From NCBI RefSeq assembly GCF_018294505.1, contig NC_057810.1, positions 707,559,859 to 707,623,858 on the forward strand: 64,000 nucleotides of DNA. The letters run 5' to 3'. Both the position numbers and the translations under genes were made by a program. This DNA is from Triticum aestivum (Eukaryota; Streptophyta; Magnoliopsida; Poales; Poaceae). Positions 10,436 through 19,545 of this stretch are shown here, one piece after another (position 1 is the first letter of the stretch; the number at the start of each line of letters is the position of its first letter). The notes under the pieces were generated by a model, which was not told the origin of the DNA, made no database searches, and saw only the letters and a program-made list of their open reading frames with translations.

Positions 10436-11637
10436 GCGCATATCTCTTAAGTTATTGCCAGCTCTACTAAGTTATTACTGTTTTAAGGGGCTATGTATCT
10501 CTGTACTCCTAACTTATGGATGCTCAACAGCTCAAGGCAGCAGTGGTATATGTGCATGCCAGCTTGTTATGTACTGTATTTGACTATATGTGGTTGCTTA
10601 TGTATGTCTGTAGTACCTTCTCATGTAATATACACTAGGCAGCAGTTATATGTGCTTTGCCGGCTTGTTATGGATTTGGCACCAGTTATATGTGCTTTGC
10701 CGGCTTGTTATGGATTTCTGCGTATGGTTTGTTTGGTTTGTTGCCTTTATTCCTTGAACAAAAGGTTCAGAGTAGGGATCCGTAGCACTAGATCTGCATC
10801 AATCTCTTCAAGATGCAGATCTGTTGTTTCACATGATGTTGCAACATTAATTTGTCTTGAACATAACCTTCGAATAACGTAACCTTGGAGATTTTTTGAA
10901 ACTTTAGTCCCAAGCCTGCAAATAGCTAGCTGGCTAGGCTAATCATCGCCCCGAGGAAATCAAAAGCTTCTACGAGAATGGCCACTCTGAATGTTCTGAA
11001 CCATCCCTGTTATGAAATAGTTGGCAAAATCATTAGGCGGTGAGATTGCTGACTTACTCTCATAAGATTGTTCTTATGTCCAGTTTTGTTAAATGTTAGT
11101 TGTGCAACATTGAATGCAGTATGCTGCTTGTCAAATACTAGTCGTTGTGGACAATGCCAATTGAATTGGCATGCACTAATCATTTCTGCACCAGAAAGCG
11201 CATTTGTCATTGTTCTAATATGGATATTGATCGGTGCTTTCATGCCTTCACTTATGGGACGGTGTATGAGTAAAGCTTGATGTGATGAGTGCTATGATGT
11301 GAGCAAAATAGCCTTATCACATCCTAGCTTGATGTGATGAGTGCATGAAACAAGGTGTTACTCAAGCCTCCGGGAATGTGCTATAAAAACAAAGGCAGGG
11401 CTATTTGTGTTTTATGAATGATGATGCAACTTTTGAATTAAGATATGACGGGTTTGCATGATTTAGTATGTTCACATCTGTGAGAGCATTTAATTTTTTT
11501 TCAAGGTTATAAAGTAGCATGGCATTGGCCATTTGAGAAGCAGAGCAATAAAAGCCAAGTTTGTCCATATGTACCCGCTCTTTTTCATGCCAATATGATT
11601 TGCCCAATATTAATCAGTTGATAAACCTGATAAATTT
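10436..11637. other. 3' flank of the 8930 gene; short tandem repeat, no gene
   Basis: Mostly AT-rich. It includes a 35-base tandem repeat (copies 10643-10677 and 10683-10717, CAGTTATATGTGCTTTGCCG...) and a looser upstream relative at 10530-10575. The ORF at 10493-10882 crosses this repeat and has no domain. The stretch may be 3' UTR or later introns of the 8930 gene if its exon 3 is not the last. Confidence 0.4.
10643..10717. repeat. 35-base tandem duplication
   Basis: Two identical 35-base copies (10643-10677, 10683-10717), separated by five bases, period 40. Identity across the copies suggests a recent slip event. No known function. Confidence 0.85.
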
Positions 11638-14612
11638 ATGGCATCGTTCTTACAGATAAAATGGACATTCAAAAGCCTGAGGAAATGCAGCCTGAAGCAA
11701 CTAGGGCTTACACTCCCCAAGAGCGAACGTCTGGGGCGATCGCTGACTTTCAAAATGAGAATACCATTTTGTAGGGCTGATTTTAACTCAGATAAAAGGG
11801 AGGTTCCACATGTTCCAGTCCCCATCCTCACATCATTGCTTCCCCTTGACCATGATAGGGAAATGGTTGTTTACATAAGAACTACTTTTCAGTTTCCATA
11901 CTTTGTTCTATTGGTCCCTGTTTTTTATTTTCAGTTGTGCAGATTTTAATTAGGGACCTAAGGATTCAGATTTGTTCCAAGCTTTCTTGCTTGCAATAAA
12001 ACTCTTGCCAGGACCACTGGCCATAGGAATCAAAGTGAGACTACCAGTTTTCTGTTGAACAATTACTACTCTGATTTTATTGTGTCATATACCTAAATTT
12101 ATCCTTAAATGAAAACTTGACATGCAAACTGCATGTCCTTATGTATTGTTTCAGTAACATGATTATTACATAGTAATCCAGTTAATTATGCAAGAGCCAA
12201 TAGGGGGCATGACATTGTACCTTTGTACTACTATTTCAGATACATGATTTTATATAGCTAAAAAAATGTTACCTGAATCTATAATTGTTGTTGGAGAATG
12301 TAGCTTGCAGTGAGTTTCTACAAACCATCTCAACAATCTTTTGTTTACTGTACAGATCATATCTCAGGAGATCCTGGTTGCGGCGAGAGCGGAATTGACC
12401 AGCTGACATTGGAAGATGCTCATGTTGGAGCATTATTAACTCTAGGGTAGCCATTTGTTCAACCATCAGAGCAGTGGCACCGAAGCCATCCAACCATGCG
12501 TCACCAGGAGGTAAGTGTGAAGTGGCGGAAGAAAGTGCAAAGCCATCCAGTATTGCTGCATGGTGGGACCTTGGAGGCAGAAATGAAATAAATGGCTACG
12601 ATGAGAATCAGCCAGAGAAAGTGCATCGATAACAAAAGGGGTAAGCTGGTGCGCGCAGAATATTAGCCAAAAGTGGCGCACAACTTCATGCGCCACTCCA
12701 TATATATATTGCTAGATAGATACTAATTCTCTTTGATCTTTGTGTAGGTTTAGATTTTTGCATTTCTGACAAGAGGCACTTCTGCAGCAGAGCTTTAGTT
12801 GAATTTTTGGAAGCAGATGAAGCAAACAATGTTACCAATAATAATCTTAGTTTTGCAGGAGGTCGCTATCCAAGCTGACGCCTCTCTCCTCGTCTTCGAC
12901 GGCCATATCGTCCCTCTGTACCGATGGCAGCGATTTGTTCTCCTGCAGGCTTATTAGAGGCAGGAGCACAACAGTGGAGTGCAGGGACATCAACGTCGGC
13001 GGCACCAACAGCAATGACACGAGGTAGGCGACTTGTAGTGCATTGTCCATGTTGTTTTGGCAGAGGTCACAAAGTATATGCACTTGGTTAACTCTACTGA
13101 CGTTCTGCAGTTGATTTGCTTGCATAAGTATGCCATGAACTATATGTATCACTACATAAAGTTTTCTCTTATGAGCAATTGTTCACTTTGTTTTATTAAC
13201 CTTCATTATATTTTTTAGTAATCTCTGAGTGCAAGTTTTGTGGACATGTGATGATTATTTATTATTTGTGAACCAGAGATGGTGATAATAGGATCCAAGA
13301 ATTCAGCACTACACGGTGATAATATATACGTAATATTTTCTTGATCAGTCTTATGCATCACAGTCATGAGCTTTTGTGTTCTTTTCGTTCTGCAGTTTAG
13401 AAATGATGGGCATGGTTCTTCCATCAACAAAACTCAGGCATAGTCTCTTTCCTTGTTTTTTTTTTTTTTGAAACGGAGGCAAAAGCTCTGTTTCAAAAAA
13501 AAGTCTTATTTCAGATTAGAACTGAATATTTCCAATACATCCAGGACTTTAATATGTTCGTTTGAAAATGTTGATACCGTGCAACTATGTGTTCTCTTCT
13601 CATGTATGCACCTCATTGTTCATTTTTTCTCAAACACACATTTTTGTACTAAGGAGAAGGGTGTTAATATGACGCAGACCGAGTCATTGTTCATGCTATT
13701 TTGTTTTAAAAAGCACTACAATTTGTGTTGATGGCATTCTTATTCTGTTGTATTTTTGTACTTTGAATAGCATAGAGGATCTCACAATCACGTGAATGGT
13801 CAACCATATTTCCTTGGGCATGGAGACCAAACTTTTTGACAAAATGCGCTCCATTAATATCTGACTAGGCATGAAAACCAAGCTTACCATGATATTGGTA
13901 AATGGTAATCCACACTAGGAGACATGATTAGATGCATCCATAACTACATTTTGTAATATTACAGGAAAATGGTGTCAGAACAGTTACCATCTCCTTTTGC
14001 AATGTTGGCTTATTGTTATGAAATTTAACAGTGAAGCGGTTCAGCCGGACAGTTTACGATTGCATTTGCAGATTGTATGTCAGTGTAACATATATGAAGG
14101 ACGACAGAAGAAGACTGTTTTCAAATACATGCCGGAGAAGGTACCTGCATCTTCAGACAAGATGAGACGAGATTGAGCATTTGCATATATCTTAGTTGGT
14201 TGTAACTACTAATGAATGCTGTTGCAGGCTGCCGACAGAGAAGAGACGTCGGCCGGGTGGATGGCAGAAGCAGAGCCTCTCTGGTAAGGCCGTGGGCTTC
14301 TTATTTGACACGGGCGCCCAGGGTGGGCACGCTAAGGCTGAGACCATCGCCACTCGTTGTCCACATCAATGCTGGCGAGGAAAACATACACAGAGCTACA
14401 CAACCAAATTCGACCCCCATCAACATCAGGTACAACCTTGGACCAGGGAATGCCATGAACATATCTTAATCAAATAATTTATGACTGATTGCTACTCTTT
14501 ACTTGATGTTTGGTTCAGAAAATAGGATCTAGCTTCAGTTACATTAACCATCAATTTGATTCAGGGTTAATCTCTACTCTTTCCCAGAACGGTTGCGCAC
14601 GCTCCAGGTTAT
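11638..14612 (+). other. Scattered exon-like pieces, gene not assembled
   Basis: Several short plus-strand stretches have coding-like composition and good splice borders. They are: 11661-11774, a 37-codon ATG ORF (MDIQKPEEMQPEATRAYTPQ) after a TTACAG; 12356-12447 after CTGTACAG (GDPGCGESGIDQLTLEDAHV); 12750-13023, ending at donor GAG/GTAGGC; 14018-14176, a 52-codon ORF (with IVCQCNIYEGRQKKTVFKYM); 14228-14283, between TTGCAG and GTAAGG (AADREETSAGWMAEAEPLW); and 14560-14610 after GATTCAG. I could not join them into one open frame and recognise no domain. They may be a low-expression gene, alternative 3' exons of the 8930 gene, or a decayed gene. Confidence 0.25.
13456..13506 (-). mobile_element. 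LINE-like 3' tail fragment
   Basis: A 13-base T-run is followed by GAAACGGAGGCAAAAGCTCTG and a short A-run. Read on the minus strand this is the usual end of grass LINE copies (coding tail, then poly-A). Only the tail is present, and no endonuclease or RT sequence is visible nearby. Confidence 0.4.
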
Positions 14613-14666
14613 GATGTGGTGCTGGTCGGTGAGCTGACAAGCGGCCGTGCACGCCTCGAGGTGGGG

Positions 14667-15089
14667 GCCAGAAAGATCTTTTCCTCTGCATGTTCAGATT
14701 ATTGCTAATAGTGCCTAAACTTTGAGCTTATGTGCCTATTGATATTAGGAGCCAAAATAAATTTGCTTCAGTTTGAAATATGTTTGTTTCTTCTCTGTAC
14801 TTGGTGTAATATAGTGTGCCCCTTTTATATGATCCAACAGGTATTCACCGTCTTGATCGTGGTGTTCAGCAAGGTGGCCGCCAGAAAGATCTTTTCCTCT
14901 GCATGTTCAGATTATTGCTAGTAGTGCCTAAACTTTGAGCTTCTGTGCCTGTTGATATTAGGAGCCAAAATAGATTTGCTTCAGTTTGGAATCTATTTGT
15001 TTCTTCTCTGTATTTGGTGTAATATAGTGTGCCCCTTTTATATGATCCAACAGGTATTCACTGTCTTGATCATGGTGTTAGCAAGGTGG
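14667..15089. repeat. 213-bp direct tandem duplication
   Basis: 14667-14879 and 14880-15089 are adjacent, near-identical copies starting GCCAGAAAGATCTTTTCCTC and ending near CAAGGTGG. Differences by eye are about ten substitutions plus a small indel near the end. Each copy contains the acceptor-like TGATCCAACAG/GTATTCAC. A spurious 63-codon ORF (14730-14921) spans the junction. Confidence 0.85.
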
Positions 15090-15737
15090 AAGTAAACATG
15101 AGAAGTACCATCATTTTCATCTGTGAATGGCACCCAAGAAACTTTGAATGATAATGATTTGCAAATAGCATCTCCAGGTAAGTTCACGGGCCACAGAGAT
15201 TTGACAAATGTTTGATGAACCCTAGGCGTTATTGTTGTAACTGAATCTTTGTTTTTATCATGAACTTTTCTATCAGTCACCAAGCAATTGGATAGTGGTG
15301 ATCACTTGACACTACAACTACCAATTAACCTGAGGTCAGAGACTCTAAATGGTCAGAAACTTCCCCCTTCTTTTTACAGTGCATTTTTTTCAAGAACACC
15401 TCGAGAGGGGCAGGGGGTTCCTGCATTTCATTAAGAAGAAGAGAGTTGGTCCAGTTTATAAGGAAAACTGGACCCGAAAACTAACATTCTCGGCTAATCA
15501 GGGAAAACTGAAAGAAAACCCAAAAAGAAAGATAAAAGAAAACAAGAAAAAAGAGGCACTGGAACTTGGGGATAGGGACAAGACAAAAACAAACCAAATT
15601 GTAGCTTGAAACATCCTCAGCATGACGATGTGCCTTGATGATGTTTTTGTCTTACAATGCATTTATCTATTTCAGCTTGAACGAAGTTGTAACTTGCAAA
15701 GATCCTCAACATTTATCAAACTCACTACCTGTAAGTA
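15090..15737. other. Non-coding with LINE-like tail
   Basis: 15090-15380 has no supported gene. 15383-15490 is the LINE-like tail listed separately. The remainder to 15737 is low in coding signal, apart from an A-rich 86-codon ORF (15349-15609) created by the tail. Confidence 0.4.
15383..15490 (-). mobile_element. LINE-like 3' tail, copy 1
   Basis: A T-run at 15384-15390 is followed by CAAGAACACCTCGAGAGGGG, then GCATTTCATTAAGAAGAAGAGAGTTGG. On the minus strand this reads ...CTTAATGAAATGCAGG...CCTCTCGAGGTG...poly-A, the standard end of plant L1-type elements. The copy is truncated to the 3' end and carries no coding domain. Confidence 0.5.
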
Positions 15738-16172
15738 ATGCATATCCAGATGATTGGTTGGAGTATGCATAGCTCCAAGTCCTCTTCGGACCCTTCCACC
15801 TCACCGGCCTCACCACTAGAGACTGCGACGCGAGAACCGGCGCCACCGCCATGTCTGCTAGTGACTCCCACGCAGGAATCCAGAGGCAACATCTTGGCCC
15901 TCTCCCTGCGAACACCAACTCTCTTACGATGCAGTGGCGTCCTGAGGGCGGCGGGACCAACGCCACCATCCTTGCCGACGTCCAACCAGTGCCACACAAT
16001 TAATAGTTCTGCCGCCATGCCGATGCCCATCTCCGTGCTGATTGAACTGTTCGACCTGCCAGGAATGGACAAGGTCATTCGGCATCTACATTTGATGTGC
16101 TATTTGCTCTCTTTTCGTAAGTCAAGTGTAGCCTACATGATCAATTTTGAACGTGCACTTTATCTAAACTAA
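15738..16172 (+). CDS. Hypothetical ORF, 144 codons
   Basis: Open frame starting MHIQMIGWSMHSSKSSSDPS, Ser/Pro/Thr-rich in the first 70 residues, then a segment PMPISVLIELFDLPGMDKVI that looks more protein-like. The opposite strand is also open (15725-16078), as expected for GC-rich DNA. It lies between two LINE-like tails and next to a ubiquitin pseudogene, so it may be part of a decayed or captured gene. No domain recognised. Confidence 0.2.
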   Translation: MHIQMIGWSMHSSKSSSDPSTSPASPLETATREPAPPPCLLVTPTQESRGNILALSLRTPTLLRCSGVLRAAGPTPPSLPTSNQCHTINSSAAMPMPISVLIELFDLPGMDKVIRHLHLMCYLLSFRKSSVAYMINFERALYLN

Positions 16173-16335
16173 CATTTCTAACTCAAATCATTCTGGAGCG
16201 GAACTTGGGATCAAACAAGGCAGCCCAATGCGCTGAGAAAAGATAGGAGCGCACATAAACACCTCAAGAGGCGCTTGAAGGCGCGCCCCAACCAATAGTC
16301 TAATGCATGGGAGGAGGACAAGGGGAAGGGTGGAC

Positions 16336-16517
16336 TCAGTCGACCAAGGTGTTGTTCCCATCCTCTAACCGCTTGTTGACGAAGATGAGGCATTGCTGGG
16401 CCTTGCGAAAACCCTTGGTGTCCTCGATCTTGCCTTCACACCGTCGATGGTGTCTAGGCTGTCGACATCGAGAGCGATGGTCCTGTCCATAAGCCTCTCG
16501 GTCACAAAGATCTACAT
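16336..16517 (-). pseudogene. Ubiquitin pseudogene
   Basis: Read leftwards from 16517 the sequence follows the ubiquitin reading frame. ATG is followed by TAG where codon 2 (Gln) should be, then the IFV start, a TI.L.V.S.DTID.VKA block, a one-base shift near 16433, then KI.D..G....QQ.LIF..K.LEDG.. and a TGA at 16336. This order and spacing match about 60 of the 76 ubiquitin codons. It stops before the C-terminal LRLRGG, so it cannot be conjugated. Besides the codon-2 stop and the frameshift there are many missense changes. No intron or poly-A tract is visible, so origin by retroposition is likely but unproven. Confidence 0.75.
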
Positions 16518-16555
16518 CATTTGTTCAAGGTCGAGCGTAGATTCATGATGGCTGC

Positions 16556-16670
16556 TTTTTTTTACAGAACCTCATCAAATGACGGAGAGCTCCTGTATTG
16601 CATTAAGAAGAAAGAGAGTTAGTCCAGTTAATAAGGAAAACCGAACCAATCATACATGACATGGTTAATT
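16556..16670 (-). mobile_element. LINE-like 3' tail, copy 2
   Basis: A T-run at 16556-16563 is followed by ACAGAACCTCATCAAATGAC and GCATTAAGAAGAAAGAGAGTTAG. The TGCATTAAGAAG...GAGAGTT(A/G)GTCCAGTT(T/A)ATAAGGAAAAC block matches copy 1 at 15420-15470. It is truncated, has no coding part, and lies 40 bases beyond the start of the ubiquitin pseudogene. Confidence 0.45.
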
Positions 16671-18130
16671 AAGGGAAACCGACAAACACCACACATGTTG
16701 GATGTTGTAATCAACTAGTATCTGATGGGTCAACACTGAGGGCTGAGGCGGATCGTCTTGCCAACGAGGTTCTGAATACAGATGTACATCACTCTGAATG
16801 AGCAATAAAGATGTACATCACTCTGAATGAGCAAAAACAACACATCACCAATTTTATTGTTAGAACACCCTTATATATTAAAACAGCAATAATTCCAACA
16901 TATCATAGAAGCAATAGGAGAAATCTAGTCATAAAGGATAATCAGACATATAACAATAGTTTTTCTTACCCAAGAAAAGTTAATTATGAACAATTTGTGA
17001 TATTTTCCTAAGACCTAACCGAGATGAGCAACAAATTCCACGAGGCACAATTCAGTGTAATCCTACCTTGCCCCACTTGACAACACGCTCTAGAAATCAC
17101 CAACACCACCACGAATATGAATGGGTCCAGTACAAATAGTATAGATAAGTAGAACAATTATGTACCTTGAAGTGGATCGACGTGGATCAATTCACTTCCA
17201 CCAATGGAGCAGGGAAGGAGGTAGATCAGAAGCACTAGTACAGGACCACGAGTATGCAAAGTAACTTAATTGGAACTTTTTTCAGAACATTGAAAATCGA
17301 AAGCCAGGAGAAAAATAAAGTCGGTGCCCCGTCCGGGCGTGCCACCAATCCCCTTCCGTACAGATGGCGTTGTTTCTATAGGAAGGATCCAGGCCAATTG
17401 GTTTAGTTTTACACAGTTCAATCAATCGATTAAATCACGCAGTACTTCTTTAAAGCATCTACAGTCGGTACCCCGAATCCTCCTCAAACATCAGGGCAGA
17501 CAGCCCGGTCGCTGCCCGATCAGGAGAGAGAAAAAGGAAAAAAGTGACCCAAATGGATCCCCAGTTTGTCCACATATGTCCGGACTGTACGTAAACTCTC
17601 TTACCCAGCTTATATATGGGGAGGATATGGGGATGCCTGGGTGTGCCCGAGCAGTGTGCCACATAGGATTTGGTCCACACCTTTTCTTTTTCTTTATTTT
17701 TTCTCTCCTTCCATCCTACCAATCATATGCATATGACCGGACATATAAAAGGAAAAGTGGGGAGTATGGTTGCGTGCACCGAAAAATAGGGACTCAAATG
17801 TGACATGCCCAGACACGTCCGGACACTAACCGGGTGCATCCGTGGACGTTTGTGGGGGCAAATTTGGCCATTGTGGTAAGGGCATCTCAACCCGCAAATT
17901 TCCTCCCGCATCCCTCCGCGGACAGAGGGGACCACTCTGCGGACGCAGATGTGGGAGGACGTCATCCAACCATATACACATATATTTCACCAACAACTCA
18001 AACTAACCAGACGAGATTCAATAAAATTGGGCGAGTTTTGATATAAACACGACGGATTTAATTGAAACGAGTACAATTTGTACATAAAACCGGACAATAT
18101 TTCGTCTGGTGAACTAAAAACCCTAAACTA
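16671..18130. other. Repeat-rich flank, no firm gene
   Basis: 16800-17020 is AT-rich with two near-identical 24-base pieces (GATGTACATCACTCTGAATG...) at 16781 and 16811. 17450-17990 holds sequence resembling DNA-transposon ends (AGCATCTACAGTCGG at 17454; TAAGGGCATCTCAACCC at 17877) and a hairpin, CCGCGGACAGAGGGGACCACTCTGCGGA. The ORF at 17324-17803 has no domain and is not supported. Confidence 0.35.
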
Positions 18131-18673
18131 TCATATACTTGACGGTGACCTCGTAGGCCATGTCGGGCTGGCCGGCGGCTCCTCCTCCGTCATCGATGCC
18201 CGGTCCAACTTCTTCTTCGTCATCGGGCTTCCGGCGACGAAAGGTGGCGGCGTCGTGGCAGGGCTTCCCAGCGGTCGCCTGACGCTCGTGCATGATCCTC
18301 TCCGCTTCCTCCTGCGTTGGCTGGGGGAGAGGGTGGCGGTCGTTGGAGGAGGCGTCGTTCGTGGTGTCGATCTTGGCAAGGGATCATTGCTCGCTGTACC
18401 TGGCCATCTCCCGTCGAGGCGACCGAGACGGCGCTTGGCCGTCTCCGACGTCGTCATCGAGCGGTCTAAGGCCCTGGCGTACGCCAGGTCTGGGTCCACC
18501 ACGTTGTGTGGCGGGAGGACGTCACAATCCACGAACATGGACTGGCGCGAGGCATTACAGCTGTCCCGCCAACGCTGCTCCCGGTTGGCGTACTCCTGTG
18601 CCATCATGGCGCTGCGGGTGGACGAACAACTGCCGCCGCTCCCGCCGCTGCCGAGGTAGTTGATAACCCACAA
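18131..18673 (-). CDS. Repeat-associated ORF, function unknown
   Basis: A minus-strand frame of 180 codons, cut on its 5' side by the LTR of element A: its first residues (MWVINYLG) are read from LTR sequence. The rest includes SAMMAQEYANREQRWRDSCN, then VVDPDLAYARALDRSMTTSE, then a Ser/Pro/Arg-rich tail. From memory, very similar ORFs recur in many copies in wheat, so it is more likely a piece of a DNA transposon or a captured gene than a host gene. The plus strand is also open over the same stretch. No domain recognised. Confidence 0.35.
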   Translation of the reverse strand: MWVINYLGSGGSGGSCSSTRSAMMAQEYANREQRWRDSCNASRQSMFVDCDVLPPHNVVDPDLAYARALDRSMTTSETAKRRLGRLDGRWPGTASNDPLPRSTPRTTPPPTTATLSPSQRRRKRRGSCTSVRRPLGSPATTPPPFVAGSPMTKKKLDRASMTEEEPPASPTWPTRSPSSI

Positions 18674-19545
18674 GTACGAAGGATTGCAACAGTTTTCAAG
18701 GGTAGAGTATTTAACCCAAATTTATTGATTCGCCACAAGGGAGGCCAAAAAATATTTGCAAGTATTAGTAGTTCAGTTGTCAATTCAATCACACCTGAAG
18801 ACTAAATATCTGCAGCAGAGTGATCAATAGCACAATAATATGATAGTTTGATAGCAATGGTAACAGTAACATCAGCAACGATAACAGCAGTAGCAGTAGT
18901 TTTGTAGCAATTGTGACAGTAGCAGCAATAGTAGTAACTTAGCAAAGATCAATATATGAAAAGCTCGTAGGCATTGGATCGGTGATGCATAATTATGTTG
19001 GATAACATTCGTCATGTAACAGTTATAACCTAGAGCGACACAGAACTAGCTCCAATTCATCAATGTAATGTAGGCATGTATTCCGTATATAGTCATACGT
19101 GCTTGCGATAAAAACTTGCATGGCATCTTTTGTCCTACCCTCCGGTGGCAAGAAACAAAGGGATATTAAGGCCTCTTTTTAAGAGAGAACCGAAACAAAC
19201 CATTAACACATAGCGAATACCTGAACTGCTCAAACTACGGTAATGACTGGGAAGAATCCCAATTATTGTCACCTTGGGGTATGCGGATTATAACACGTAA
19301 TAAGTGCGTATAACTTTTAAAATAGGATCAAGAACACAAATATATTTGTGAAAACATAGATGGTTAAGATCTAAAATCATGGCACTCGGGCTCTAATGAC
19401 AAACATTAAGCATAGCAAAGTCATAGCAACATCAATCTCGGAATATAGTGGATACCAGGGATCAAGCCCTAACAGAACTAACTTGATTACATGATAAATC
19501 TCATCCAACCCATCATCGTCCAGCAAGCCTACGAAGGAATTACTC

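Noticed and set aside
17324..17803. 159-codon ORF
   Set aside because: No domain, mixed composition, crosses transposon-like end motifs, and the opposite strand is also open.
18078..18659. 193-codon plus-strand ORF
   Set aside because: It is the antisense shadow of the multi-copy minus-strand ORF; Gly/Val/Arg-rich with no domain.
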